NCBI RefSeq assembly: GCF_011038975.1
Contig: NZ_JAAKEC010000002.1
Span: forward strand, 124,001-188,000
Length of the DNA: 64,000 nucleotides
Source: Adlercreutzia sp. ZJ176
Lineage (GTDB): Bacteria; Actinomycetota; Coriobacteriia; Coriobacteriales; Eggerthellaceae
Reading direction: 5' to 3'
Shown here: piece by piece, positions 50,545-59,636 of the stretch
Layout of the letters: every line of letters starts with the position of its first letter
Position numbering within the stretch: position 1 is the stretch's first letter
The notes under the pieces: generated by a model
The model's input: the letters and a program-made list of their open reading frames with translations, nothing else
Told to the model about the DNA's origin: nothing
Database searches by the model: none
Position numbers and translations under genes: made by a program

Positions 50545-53073
50545 CTAGCCCTCGGGCGCATCGGGGCCCTTCACGATGACCTCGTCGATGGGGGCGTACA
50601 CCGAGTAGAAGGAGTCCTGCCGCACCAGCGTGCCGTCCTTGGCCTTGACCGTGCGCTGCACCATGATCTCGAGGCCGTCGGTTCCCACGGTCTTGACGTA
50701 GCGCGTGCCGGGCGCGAGCGTGTCGTCGACTTCCTCGCGCGTGTCATACTCCTCGCCCTCGACCCACTCGCCGGTCTCCGTCGAGACGCTGTAGCCGAGG
50801 TCAACGCCATACAGTGTAACGGTTACGCTCGAGTCGGTGTAGCTGGTGCGCAGCAAAACATCGGAATCGGTATCGTTTCGCCAGACGAAGTCCAGGTCGG
50901 GATAGGACACGGCCGCATCGCGCCCCGCTGGGTAGCTCGCCATGTAGAGCGTGTGGTTCATGCGCTTGTCGACGGGGAAGCCGCCCTCGTACACCGCATT
51001 GAACACGGTGGTGGCCACCTGGCAGATGCCGCCGCCCGCCTCGTCGATGTACTCGCCGCCCGAGATGGCGCCTGCCGGTAGGAATCCCGCCTCCTCGTTG
51101 CAGTTGCCGGCCGTCTCGTTGAACGACCACGTGCCGCCGCCCGACTGGGTCACCGAGTTGTTGAGCAGGTCGGACACGAGGCGGATGTTGTGGTTGCGGT
51201 TGCTCGTGGACTCGGTGTTGGTGAAAAGCGTGGTGAACGAGGAGATCTCGGTGACCAGCCCGTAGCCGGCCGCCTCGTCGAAGCTCAGGGCGCCCGAGAC
51301 CACCTTCGTCTCGATGGGCACCGCCTCCCCGCTTGCCACCTGGGTCGTCCCCCTCTCACGGTAGGGGCCGAACAGGTTGGCGTCGAGCGCGTTGAGCGCG
51401 GCGTCGAGCATGGGCGCGGTGACCTCGCCGCGCGGCGTGACGGTGACCTCATCGCCCGCGACGTCGAAGTCGACGGCCACGCCCGAGCCCGACGTGCTCT
51501 CGTTCAGCAGCTCCACGAGCGACGGCGTGGCGAGGGCGTGGTCAACGTAGGGCACGAGCTCGTAGGCGCCCTCCTGCCCCTCCACGCGCGTGCCGACCCA
51601 GCGAGCGAGCTCCGCGCGCTCCACCGAGAAGCTCGTGGCGCTCGTGGAGAAGGCGGCGCCGTCGGCGATGAGCGCGTTCACCGCGTCGCAGGTCTTTTGC
51701 GCGCCCGCCTCGTCGATGCGCAGCGGCGCGTACTCCACGCGCGCCACGAACGAGTGCGCGCCGTCCTCGTCGCTTAGGAGCGCCGCGTTCAGCTCGTCAG
51801 CGAGCGTCTGGCGGTTGACCATGGAGCCGTCGTGCCCCTCGACGACGCTGGCCACGCCCTCCTCGAAGGCGATGTCGAAGTCCTGGCGCGGATCGCCGAT
51901 GGCCGAGTCGATGTCGCTCGCGAGGCTCTCAAGCTCGTCGGCGCCGATGTCCACGCGCACAGCGACGTTCCAGCCGCCCAGAAGCGCCCGGATGCGGTCG
52001 ATGGGGCCGAGGCCCCCGCGGCCGACCTCCAGCGCCTCGTCCACGAGGCCCTCGACGGGCAGCGTCGCGTTGAGCGACTGGGCCGAGCGCACCCACAGCG
52101 ACTTGCTCTTCTGCGCCTCCTCGAACGATATCTGCTCGGCGCGCGCCTGGTCCTGCACGATCTGCTGCTCGACGTCGACCGAGTTCGCCACCTCGTCGTT
52201 CGCGAAGATGATGACATGGTTGGCGGCGAGGCGGCCGGCGTACGCGTCCGACACCGCTAAGGCCGCCTCTGCCTCCGTCATGCCCGACACGTCGACGGTG
52301 CCGATGGTGACGCCGCGGTAAACTTTGCCTGCGGTGAGCCCCGCGTCGACGAGGCCGCCTACCAGAAGCACGCACGCCACCACGAGCACCACCGCCGCGA
52401 CGCGGCTTCTCGCCGCCACGCGCCGCACGAGCGAGAACAGCAGGGAGATGCCGCGTCCGATGACCTTGATGAGGCCGAGGAGCACCGCCGCCAGAAGCCC
52501 GAGCACGCGCTCGGGAAGGCTCTGCTCGCCGACAACCTGCGGAGACGTGATGGGCTGCACGGGAAGGCCCGTGGCAGGCGCGTCGCGGCGCGTGCGGTCC
52601 TTCCGGCGGCCGCGCGTCCCTTGGCCGCGGGAGCCCTGCACGCCGCGCGTCGGCTGTGCCGCGCGCGCGGGTCGGGGCTTGCGCGCGGCCTGCGCGCGCG
52701 GGGCGCGTTCGCCCTCGGGCCGCTGCGGCGCCGTCTCGCGGCGCCTCCTCGTCGGCCGCTCGGCCGCGGCGCGCTTGTCGCGCCCAGGCTGCGCCGATCG
52801 CTCACGGCCGTTCTGCGCCGACGGCCGCGCCCTGCGCGCTTTCGCCTCGGGGCGCTGCTGCGGCACGTGCTCACGGTGCGGCCGTTCGCCATGCGCAGCC
52901 GCATCAGGACGCGCGTCCTTTGGCGCGTGCGGCCGTTCGCCATGCGGCGCTCCCGCCGGACGGCGCTGCGCGTTCCCGCTCGCAGCGCGCGCACCCGATG
53001 CTCCTGGCGCCCCCTGCGCAGCGCGCGGCGCGCCCTCGCGGCGCCGGGGCTCTTCTCTTCGCTCCTCGCCCAC
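50545..53073 (-). CDS. VanW-family protein with long basic cytoplasmic tail
   Basis: An 842-residue protein. The first 190 or so residues are a highly basic Arg/Pro/Ala-rich region with repeats such as HGERPH and KDARPDAAA. A membrane segment (VVLVVACVLLVGGLVDAGL) follows. The extracellular part has peptidoglycan-binding-4-like repeats and a VanW domain (FNETAGNCNEEAGFLPAG, GGGICQVATTVFNAV). A C-terminal G5-like region (RYVKTVGTDGLEI) ends the protein. VanW domains act in cell-wall contexts but need not confer vancomycin resistance. It is followed by the carboxypeptidase. Confidence 0.9.
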   Translation of the reverse strand: MGEERREEPRRREGAPRAAQGAPGASGARAASGNAQRRPAGAPHGERPHAPKDARPDAAAHGERPHREHVPQQRPEAKARRARPSAQNGRERSAQPGRDKRAAAERPTRRRRETAPQRPEGERAPRAQAARKPRPARAAQPTRGVQGSRGQGTRGRRKDRTRRDAPATGLPVQPITSPQVVGEQSLPERVLGLLAAVLLGLIKVIGRGISLLFSLVRRVAARSRVAAVVLVVACVLLVGGLVDAGLTAGKVYRGVTIGTVDVSGMTEAEAALAVSDAYAGRLAANHVIIFANDEVANSVDVEQQIVQDQARAEQISFEEAQKSKSLWVRSAQSLNATLPVEGLVDEALEVGRGGLGPIDRIRALLGGWNVAVRVDIGADELESLASDIDSAIGDPRQDFDIAFEEGVASVVEGHDGSMVNRQTLADELNAALLSDEDGAHSFVARVEYAPLRIDEAGAQKTCDAVNALIADGAAFSTSATSFSVERAELARWVGTRVEGQEGAYELVPYVDHALATPSLVELLNESTSGSGVAVDFDVAGDEVTVTPRGEVTAPMLDAALNALDANLFGPYRERGTTQVASGEAVPIETKVVSGALSFDEAAGYGLVTEISSFTTLFTNTESTSNRNHNIRLVSDLLNNSVTQSGGGTWSFNETAGNCNEEAGFLPAGAISGGEYIDEAGGGICQVATTVFNAVYEGGFPVDKRMNHTLYMASYPAGRDAAVSYPDLDFVWRNDTDSDVLLRTSYTDSSVTVTLYGVDLGYSVSTETGEWVEGEEYDTREEVDDTLAPGTRYVKTVGTDGLEIMVQRTVKAKDGTLVRQDSFYSVYAPIDEVIVKGPDAPEG

Positions 53074-53076
53074 CGG

Positions 53077-53739
53077 CTACTCCCCCGCTTGGGCGCGCGC
53101 GGCGCGCAGCATCTTGAATGCCGCGACGCAGTAGTACACCGTGGTGCCGACGGCGAGCACGAGGCCCGCGTACACGAACCAGATGCCCCACGAGACGGCC
53201 GCGTCGGTGAATCCCGGCAGCCATGGCAGGTCGCACACGCCGAGTCCCGGCACGAGCGGCCAGTTCAGAAGCAGGCCCGCGAAGCCCACGAACAGAAACG
53301 TGGTGGCGAACTTGCCGGGGTAGATGACGGGCACGCGGATCTGGTAGCGCGAGATGAGCCACCAGCCGCCCACGAGCAGAAGCACGTCTCGCGCGACGAC
53401 GAGCACGATGATCCACAGGGGAACCCGCCCCACTAAAAACACGCCGAGCACGCCCGTGACCATGAGGATGCGGTCGACCGCCGGGTCGAGCAGCTGCCCG
53501 AGCTTCGAGACGGTGTTCGTGCGGCGTGCGATCTGCCCGTCCACGAAGTCCGTCAGGGCCGCGACGGCGAACACCGCCGTCGCGGCTACGTCATATCCGT
53601 TGAGGAGCAGGACGAGGTAGACCGGGACCATGCACAGGCGTATGAAGGAGATGACGTTGGGCAGGGTGAGAACCTTGTCCGTCACTTCCTCTTCGGTTTT
53701 TCCTGAACAGCTCTGGCTGTCGCTTTGCGCTTGGTCCAT
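53077..53739 (-). CDS. pgsA: CDP-diacylglycerol-glycerol-3-phosphate 3-phosphatidyltransferase
   Basis: A 220-residue membrane enzyme making phosphatidylglycerol phosphate. The CDP-alcohol phosphotransferase motif D-x2-DG-x2-AR-x8-G-x3-D-x3-D is complete (DFVDGQIAR, then GQLLDPAVD). Several hydrophobic segments are present. ATG 53739 gives an N terminus of about 20 polar residues before TLPNVISFIRL. It ends three bases before the VanW gene, so the two are likely co-transcribed. Confidence 0.94.
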   Translation of the reverse strand: MDQAQSDSQSCSGKTEEEVTDKVLTLPNVISFIRLCMVPVYLVLLLNGYDVAATAVFAVAALTDFVDGQIARRTNTVSKLGQLLDPAVDRILMVTGVLGVFLVGRVPLWIIVLVVARDVLLLVGGWWLISRYQIRVPVIYPGKFATTFLFVGFAGLLLNWPLVPGLGVCDLPWLPGFTDAAVSWGIWFVYAGLVLAVGTTVYYCVAAFKMLRAARAQAGE

Positions 53740-53759
53740 GTTCGCCCGTTTCCCACGAA

Positions 53760-53779
53760 GGCCGGGCACGTGCCCGGCC
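53760..53779. promoter_or_regulatory. 20-bp GC palindrome in the pgsA leader
   Basis: GGCCGGGCACGTGCCCGGCC is a perfect palindrome 20 bases before the pgsA start. It may act as a terminator hairpin core, attenuator or operator. Confidence 0.4.
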
Positions 53780-53903
53780 GCTTCAGTCTCCCTGTATTCT
53801 AGCAGTCGGCCTCAAAGGCTTGAGAAGGCGCCGCGCGTCTGGCGCGTAACAATAGCTAAACTTCACAGGAGCGCAGCGGGCGCACGGAAGCACCCGCCAA
53901 GAA

Positions 53904-53941
53904 GCGAGCGCGGGACCCGCCGCAGCAGGCCCCGCGCTCGC
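53904..53941 (-). terminator. Terminator after the Ech operon
   Basis: GCGAGCGCGGG (53904-53914) pairs with CCCGCGCTCGC (53931-53941), giving an 11-bp stem with a 16-base loop. It lies 18 bases after the echF stop on the minus strand; a short TTCTT follows. Confidence 0.6.
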
Positions 53942-53958
53942 GCTCGATGTCCTCGTCT

Positions 53959-54387
53959 CTACTTCTCCAGCTGGCCGAGCTGGTCAGGCTCGGAAAAGTC
54001 CCACTTCACCGCCGAGTTCGGCGTGACGGCCGGCTTGGGGTTCTTCGGGTCGGGCACGTCGAACACGTTGCAGAACTGCGAGACCGACACCGGCGTGTAG
54101 GTGGGCAGCATGTGCAGGCAGTCCTTCGGGCACGCGTACACGCACGAGGAGCACTGCACGCACATGAACGGGTCGATGGCCCACTTGCGGTTCTTCTTGT
54201 CAACCGTGATGGTGTGGCAGGGGCACGTCTTCGCGCAGATGCCGCACAAGATGCACTTCTCCACGTCGTTGTGGATGTGCCCCTTGAGCCCCGCGGGCGC
54301 GGGCTTCGTCTCAACGGGGTACAGCGTCGTCTCGGGCTTCTTGAACAGCGAGCCGAACGTCATGCCCCCCAGTTTAAAGCTTCCCAT
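53959..54387 (-). CDS. echF: Ech hydrogenase ferredoxin subunit EchF
   Basis: A 142-residue two-cluster ferredoxin of the energy-converting hydrogenase. Motifs CILCGICAKTCP and CVQCSSCVYACP each bind a [4Fe-4S] cluster. The C-terminal extension of about 45 residues (PVSVSQFCNVFDVP onward) is Pro/Asp-rich. It brings electrons from soluble ferredoxin to EchC. It is the last gene of the echABCDEF order, seven bases after echE. Confidence 0.92.
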   Translation of the reverse strand: MGSFKLGGMTFGSLFKKPETTLYPVETKPAPAGLKGHIHNDVEKCILCGICAKTCPCHTITVDKKNRKWAIDPFMCVQCSSCVYACPKDCLHMLPTYTPVSVSQFCNVFDVPDPKNPKPAVTPNSAVKWDFSEPDQLGQLEK

Positions 54388-54394
54388 GGGTTCC

Positions 54395-55483
54395 CTACCT
54401 TTCCGTGCAGCTGATGCAGGGGTCGATGGTGAGGACGATCATGTTCACGTCGGCCAGATCACAGCCCTTGAGCGCCGTGGCCATGCCGGCGAGGTTCTGC
54501 GAGGTGGGCGTGCGCATGCGCATGCGCTCCAGGTACTTGGTGCCGTTTCCGCGCGCGTAGTAGTAGCACTCGCCGCGCGGCTGCTCGAGCACGTTGGAGG
54601 CCTGCGCGCCCTCGGCAGGCGCGCCCTTCACCGCGACGGAGATGTCGCCGGCGGGGACCTTCGCGGCAAGCTCCTTGATGATCTCGATGGACTGGAGGAC
54701 CTCAAGGCAGCGCACCTTCACGCGGGCGAAGCAGTCGCCCTGCGCGTCAGTGACCGGCTGGAAGTCGGACAGCTCGCCGTAGGCGCCGCGCCCGAAGGAG
54801 CGCACGTCGTAGGGCACGTCGGACGCGCGGGAGAAGGGGCCCACCATCGAGAGGTCGAGCGCGGCCTCCTTGCTGATGAAGCCCACGCCCACCGTGCGGT
54901 TCTTGACGGACGTGTCGGTGAGCAGGGTGTTCATGATCTTGGTGTAGTCGTCCTTGATGCCGTCGAGCACGTTCACGATCTCGCGGAGCATGGCGTCGTC
55001 GATGTCGCGGTTCACGCCGCCCACCCTGACCACGGACAGGATCACGCGGCCGCCGGTTGTCTTCTCGAAGATGTCGAGCACGCGCTCGCGCAGGCGCCAG
55101 CAGTGCATGAACATGCTCTCGAAGCCGAAGGCGTCGGCCGCCAGGCCGAGCCACAGCAGGTGCGAGTGGATACGCGAGAGTTCGTGCCAGATCACGCGCA
55201 GGTACTCGGCGCGGCGCGGCACCTCGACGCCCATGAGCGACTCCACCGTCTCGGCGTAGCCGAGCGAGTGTCCCATGGCGCAGATGCCGCAGATGCGCTC
55301 AGCCACGTAGATGAACTGGTTGTAGTCGCGCGTCTCCACGAGCTTCTCGAGCCCGCGGTGCACGAACCCGATCTGCGGGATGCAGTCGATGACCGTCTCG
55401 TCCTCCACCACGAGGTCGAGGTGCAAGGGCTCAGGCAGCACGGGGTGCTGGGGGCCGAAGGGGATGATGGTTGACTTGCCCAC
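54395..55483 (-). CDS. echE: Ech [NiFe]-hydrogenase large subunit EchE
   Basis: A 362-residue NuoD-like subunit carrying the NiFe active site. Both nickel-binding CxxC motifs are present: RICGICAMGHS near the N terminus and DPCISCTER at the C terminus, which separates it from complex I NuoD. The protein ends three residues after the last Cys, so no C-terminal peptide for an endopeptidase is present, as reported for some group 4 enzymes. GTG 55483 has good ribosome-site spacing; GTG 55492 would overlap the echD stop. It makes or uses H2 with ferredoxin. Confidence 0.95.
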   Translation of the reverse strand: MGKSTIIPFGPQHPVLPEPLHLDLVVEDETVIDCIPQIGFVHRGLEKLVETRDYNQFIYVAERICGICAMGHSLGYAETVESLMGVEVPRRAEYLRVIWHELSRIHSHLLWLGLAADAFGFESMFMHCWRLRERVLDIFEKTTGGRVILSVVRVGGVNRDIDDAMLREIVNVLDGIKDDYTKIMNTLLTDTSVKNRTVGVGFISKEAALDLSMVGPFSRASDVPYDVRSFGRGAYGELSDFQPVTDAQGDCFARVKVRCLEVLQSIEIIKELAAKVPAGDISVAVKGAPAEGAQASNVLEQPRGECYYYARGNGTKYLERMRMRTPTSQNLAGMATALKGCDLADVNMIVLTIDPCISCTER

Positions 55484-55484
55484 G

Positions 55485-56126
55485 CTACTCACCCTTCCTC
55501 TCTGCCGCAGCCGCCTTCTTGGCCTTGGCCTCCATGGCCGCGCGCACCTTGGCGGCCTTCTCCGGGTCCATGTTGGCGAGCTTGGCCTCAAGCTCGGCCT
55601 CCTTGGCGGCGGCGTCCTCGGCTGCGCCAGCCGCAGCGGCAGTCGCGGCCTCAGCGGCCTGTGCGGGCGCCTCCTGGGCGCCGGCCTGCTCGGCCGCCTT
55701 CTTCGCCTTGGCCTCCTTGGCCGCCTTCGCCGCGGCGATCTTGCGCGCCTTGTCGCGCGCCGCCTTCTGCTCGGGCGAGATGATGGTCATGGGCTCCTTC
55801 ACGGACAGGTGGTAGAAGTTGCCGCCGAAGTCGATCGCGATGCCCTCGAAGTGCACGCCGAACAGGTCGTGGATCTCGTTCTCGAACACGAACGCCTCGA
55901 GGAACACATCGGTGATCGACGGGATCACCGCGTCGCGCGGGACGCCGCTCACCACCTCGTTGTCGAGCGCGCCGTCCTTCATGAAGGAGTACACGAGGTC
56001 GACGCCGTCCTCCGTGTTCACGGCGAGCGTCTGCACGTAGCGGTAGCCCTCGGACTTGCGCGCGGCGGCCACTTCGTGGATCGCCTCGATGGAAAGCGGC
56101 GAGAAGTCTTGTTTGAACTGGGGCAT
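55485..56126 (-). CDS. echD: Ech hydrogenase subunit EchD with Lys/Ala tail
   Basis: A 213-residue NuoC-like peripheral subunit. The family part (about residues 1-115) ends with the motif HDLFGVHFEGIAIDFGGNFY, after which comes PMTIISPEQKAAR and a long Ala/Lys/Glu-rich tail of about 90 residues that is predicted helical. Such a tail is not part of the usual 120-residue EchD. ATG 56126 follows GGGAG; a TTG at 56135 would overlap the echC stop. Confidence 0.9.
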   Translation of the reverse strand: MPQFKQDFSPLSIEAIHEVAAARKSEGYRYVQTLAVNTEDGVDLVYSFMKDGALDNEVVSGVPRDAVIPSITDVFLEAFVFENEIHDLFGVHFEGIAIDFGGNFYHLSVKEPMTIISPEQKAARDKARKIAAAKAAKEAKAKKAAEQAGAQEAPAQAAEAATAAAAGAAEDAAAKEAELEAKLANMDPEKAAKVRAAMEAKAKKAAAAERKGE

Positions 56127-56131
56127 GTCTC

Positions 56132-56575
56132 TCAAGCTCCCTTCTTGGCGGACTTCATCGCAGCCGCCTTCTCTTCGAGCACGCCGATGCCCTGCACGAT
56201 GGCGTCGATGATGGCCTCGGGGCGCACGGCGCAGCCCGGGGCGTACACGTCAACCGGGATGGCCTTGTCCACGCCGCCGATGACGTTGTAGCAGTCATGG
56301 AAGATACCGCCCGAGCACGCGCAGATGCCGCAGGCCACCACGACCTTCGGCTCCACCATCTGGTCGTAGATCTCGCGCACCACGTCGATGTTCTGCGCGT
56401 TGACCGAGCCGGTCACCAAGAAGATGTCAGCGTGCTTGGGGTTGCCGGTGTTGATCACGCCGAAGCGCTCGCCGTCGAAGCCCGGGCACAGCGTCGCGAG
56501 CACCTCGATGTCGCAGCCGTTGCAGCTCGAGCCGTCGTAGTGGATGACCCAAGGCGATTTGGAAGCGTAAGCCAT
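56132..56575 (-). CDS. echC: Ech hydrogenase small subunit EchC
   Basis: A 147-residue NuoB-like subunit holding the proximal [4Fe-4S] cluster. Ligand cysteines lie in SSCNGCDIEVL, VACGICACSGG and YAPGCAVRPE. ATG 56575 is preferred for its GGGAG spacing. It sits between EchB and EchD and relays electrons from EchF to EchE. Confidence 0.95.
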   Translation of the reverse strand: MAYASKSPWVIHYDGSSCNGCDIEVLATLCPGFDGERFGVINTGNPKHADIFLVTGSVNAQNIDVVREIYDQMVEPKVVVACGICACSGGIFHDCYNVIGGVDKAIPVDVYAPGCAVRPEAIIDAIVQGIGVLEEKAAAMKSAKKGA

Positions 56576-56587
56576 ATCAATCACTCC

Positions 56588-57457
56588 CTAGATGAACATG
56601 AGGACGGCCAGGTTCACGCCGCCCGCCACGAGCGCCACCGCCCAGGCCGACTTCAACATGAACTGCCACTTCACGCGTGCGAAATTGTTGTCGATCCAGA
56701 TCTCGAGGAAGTACACCGCGAGTGCCACGACCACCGCGAGCAGGACGGAGAGCGGGCTGCCCCACACGAAGAACATGCCCACCCAGCCCATGAACAGGAC
56801 CGTCTCGCACCAGTGCATGATCTCCACGAGCGCGAGCGTAGGGCCGCTCATCTCGGTGGTCACGCCGCGCACGATCTCCTGGTGCGCGTGATGCGACATG
56901 GACAGGTCGAACGGCGACTTGCGCAGCTTGATGGTGAGGATGAACAGCAGGCCCAGGAACACCAGCCACACCGTGGTGACGATGGGCGCGTCGAGCGAGA
57001 ACACGGCGCTCACGTCGAAGGAGCCCGCCGCCATGAAGAACCCGACGGCCATGAGCAGCACCATGGGCTCGTACGACATCACCTGCAGCGTCTCGCGCGC
57101 CGCGCCCACCTCAGCGTAGGGCGAGCGGGAGGAGTACGCCGCGATGATGAAGAACAGGCTCGAGAGCGTGATGACGAACACGCACAGAAGCAGGTTGCCG
57201 CCCGTGTAGAAGATGCCGCCGGCCAAGCAGGCGAACACGAGCGCGCAGGCGACGTAGGTGCCCTCCACCGAGTTCACCGACACGCGCTCCTTGCCCAGAA
57301 GCTTGCGCACGTCGTAGTACGGCTGGAGGATCGGCGGCCCCACGCGCCCCTGCATGCGCGCCGAGATGACGCGGTCGAGGCCCGCGAGCAGGCAGCCCGC
57401 CACCGGCGCCAGGACGGCGAACAGGAGGGTGCCGATAAGCGTAATGAGAATGGTCAT
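56588..57457 (-). CDS. echB: Ech hydrogenase membrane subunit EchB
   Basis: A 289-residue NuoH-like membrane subunit with about eight hydrophobic segments. It has the NuoH-type loop RVGPPILQPYYDVRKLLGKE and a late SHHAHQEIVRGVTTEMSGP segment. It couples the hydrogenase module to the ion-translocating EchA subunit. ATG 57457 is preferred to GTG 57466 because of ribosome-site distance. Confidence 0.94.
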   Translation of the reverse strand: MTILITLIGTLLFAVLAPVAGCLLAGLDRVISARMQGRVGPPILQPYYDVRKLLGKERVSVNSVEGTYVACALVFACLAGGIFYTGGNLLLCVFVITLSSLFFIIAAYSSRSPYAEVGAARETLQVMSYEPMVLLMAVGFFMAAGSFDVSAVFSLDAPIVTTVWLVFLGLLFILTIKLRKSPFDLSMSHHAHQEIVRGVTTEMSGPTLALVEIMHWCETVLFMGWVGMFFVWGSPLSVLLAVVVALAVYFLEIWIDNNFARVKWQFMLKSAWAVALVAGGVNLAVLMFI

Positions 57458-57475
57458 GTGTATCACACCCCTGCC

Positions 57476-59398
57476 TTAGAGCATCATCGGCATGCCGATT
57501 GCGGCCATGACGAATGCGGCTACCATGATGATCGTGTTGAACGCGACGCCGACGGGCGCGATGCGCTTCTCGCCGAAGACGCCTTCCATGTACCAGTTGC
57601 GCACCGTCGCCGTGCTCTCGCCCGAGAGCGCGTTCTGGAAGGTGCGGCCCGCGTTGTCGCGGCTCACGCCCGAGAGGTAGACGCCCACGGTGCGCGCCTT
57701 GCTCGCGCGCCCCACGCCGGCGAACAGCACGATAACCACGAGCGCCACGGCGATGCTGCCGATCCACAGGTTGTCAGCCGAGACGGCCTGCCCGAGCGTG
57801 CCGTAGATCGACACGATGTAGGGCTCGACCATGTACGCCGAGATAAGCGGCAGAAGCGCGCAGCTCGCCACGAGGAGCACGGCCATGAGCAGCACGGCCG
57901 CCCACTCGCTCTTGTGCACGGTGAGCTCGACGTTCTCGGGCTCGCCCGCGATGCCGGCGAGCTTGCCGAGCCACTTCGCCCAGAACATGAAGGTGGCCGC
58001 CGAGCCGAACGCCAGGATGACGATGAGCGCAATCTGGTTCATGTCGACGAACGACACGAGCGTGGCCCACTTCGCCACGAGCATGCCGAACGGCGCGATG
58101 AACATGCACATGATGCCGAGCATCATGTAGCGGGCGAGGCGCGGCATGCGCTCGAACAGGAGGTCCATGTCCTCGATGTCACGCGAGCCGATGTGGTGCT
58201 CGGCCGTGCCCACGCAGAGGAACAGCAGGCTCTTCGCGATGGCGTGGAACAGGATGAGGAACTCAGCCGCCCACACCGCCTCGGGCGTGCCCACGCCCGC
58301 GCAGGCCGTGATGAGACCCAAGTTCGCGATGGTGGAGTACGCCAGCACGCGCTTGGCGTTGCTCTGCGAGATGGCCATGAACGAGCATAGAAGGAACGTG
58401 ATGGCGCCCACGAGCATGACCATGAGCGAGGGAACCGGGCACACCAGCATGATGGGCGAGAGCTTCACCAGGAGGAACACGCCCGCCTTCACCATCGTGG
58501 AGGAGTGCAGAAGCGCGCTCGTGGGGGTGGGAGCCACCATGGCGCCCAGAAGCCAGGTCTGGAACGGCATCTGCGCGGCCTTGGTGATGCCCGCGAACGC
58601 GAGCGCCACCACGGCGAGCATGACGAGCGCGGGGTTGCTCACGCCGATCACGAGGAACTCGTAGAACGACAGCGTCCCCACCTGCGTGGCGCAGATGATG
58701 AGCGCCACCGCGAAGCCGATGCCGCCGAGCAGGTTCATGATGATCTGGCGGAAGGCGTTGTTGATGGCCTCCTCGGTCTTCGTGAAGCCGATGAGGAGGA
58801 ACGAGCACAGCGTGGTGATCTCCCAGCCCGTGAACATCCACGCCATGTTATTGGAGAACACGATGACGAACATGGCGGAGAGGAACACGAACATGATCGC
58901 GAAGAAGGTGGGACGGCGGTCGCGCGCGCCCTCGGGCTCGTGCGCCTGGAAGTCCTTCATGTAGCCGAGCGCGTACACGCAGATGCCGCTGCCGATCACG
59001 CCGATGATGAACGCCATGAGCAGCGAGAGCGAGTCGACGTAGAGGCCGTAGGGCACGCTCATGCCGTGCGCGAGCGCCAGCTCGAAGTAGAGCGAGAGCG
59101 CGAGCTGCGCCAGCCCGAGCACGCCGGCCCACACGTTTTTGTACTTCACGGCGAACGCGAGGATCACGCCCACGATGACGCAGCTCAAAAGCGTGCAGAT
59201 GGTGTCGACCACCGGCGAGGAGAACTCGAAGAGCACCGTCTGCGTCCCGAGGTTCATGGCCACCAGCGCCACGGATGCCACGGCGATGATGATGGCCGAG
59301 GCCCACACGATCGCATCCCGCGCCTTGTCTTGGCGCGCCACCATCAGGAGCAGCGCGGCCACAAGCGGGAACACGATGAGAAATCCAAGCATTGCCAT
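57476..59398 (-). CDS. echA: Ech hydrogenase proton/sodium-translocating subunit EchA
   Basis: A 640-residue NuoL/MrpA-like antiporter-type membrane protein. Many hydrophobic segments are present, and conserved elements include FTGWEITTLCSFLLIGF and TSALLHSSTMVKAGVFLLVK. AAAGGGGAG precedes ATG 59398. It is the first gene of the six-gene operon and would pump ions when ferredoxin electrons reduce protons to H2. No hydrogenase maturation genes lie in this window. Confidence 0.95.
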   Translation of the reverse strand: MAMLGFLIVFPLVAALLLMVARQDKARDAIVWASAIIIAVASVALVAMNLGTQTVLFEFSSPVVDTICTLLSCVIVGVILAFAVKYKNVWAGVLGLAQLALSLYFELALAHGMSVPYGLYVDSLSLLMAFIIGVIGSGICVYALGYMKDFQAHEPEGARDRRPTFFAIMFVFLSAMFVIVFSNNMAWMFTGWEITTLCSFLLIGFTKTEEAINNAFRQIIMNLLGGIGFAVALIICATQVGTLSFYEFLVIGVSNPALVMLAVVALAFAGITKAAQMPFQTWLLGAMVAPTPTSALLHSSTMVKAGVFLLVKLSPIMLVCPVPSLMVMLVGAITFLLCSFMAISQSNAKRVLAYSTIANLGLITACAGVGTPEAVWAAEFLILFHAIAKSLLFLCVGTAEHHIGSRDIEDMDLLFERMPRLARYMMLGIMCMFIAPFGMLVAKWATLVSFVDMNQIALIVILAFGSAATFMFWAKWLGKLAGIAGEPENVELTVHKSEWAAVLLMAVLLVASCALLPLISAYMVEPYIVSIYGTLGQAVSADNLWIGSIAVALVVIVLFAGVGRASKARTVGVYLSGVSRDNAGRTFQNALSGESTATVRNWYMEGVFGEKRIAPVGVAFNTIIMVAAFVMAAIGMPMML

Positions 59399-59558
59399 GC
59401 AGGCTCCCCTTTCATCCTAGTCTTTTCTTTTCCGATTATTTGTGTCCGAGGAGAATTCAGTTCGGGCATAAACAATAAGCTACTCTAGCAAAGGGCGTGT
59501 CACATCCCCCGCAAAAGGTCCCATGGGGGTGTTTTGTTCGGTGAAAGATGCGCAATCA

Positions 59559-59594
59559 CCGCGCCGAAACCGTTCGCCGACGTTTTCAGCGCGG
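59559..59594 (-). terminator. Imperfect hairpin after dsrN
   Basis: CCGCGC arms (59559-59564 and 59589-59594) extended by AAA/TTT pairing form a stem with a small bulge, 43 bases after the dsrN stop. No strong T-run follows. Confidence 0.35.
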
Positions 59595-59636
59595 CGGCTC
59601 GGTATTACGTTTCCGCAGGTAGGCAATGAAAAAGAG

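Noticed and set aside
50545-53073. Vancomycin resistance determinant
   Set aside because: A VanW domain alone is not a resistance gene; no vanH/A/X or vanR/S genes are nearby.
53959-59398. Respiratory complex I (Nuo) fragment
   Set aside because: The large subunit keeps both NiFe CxxC motifs, and the six-gene set and order match Ech, not Nuo.
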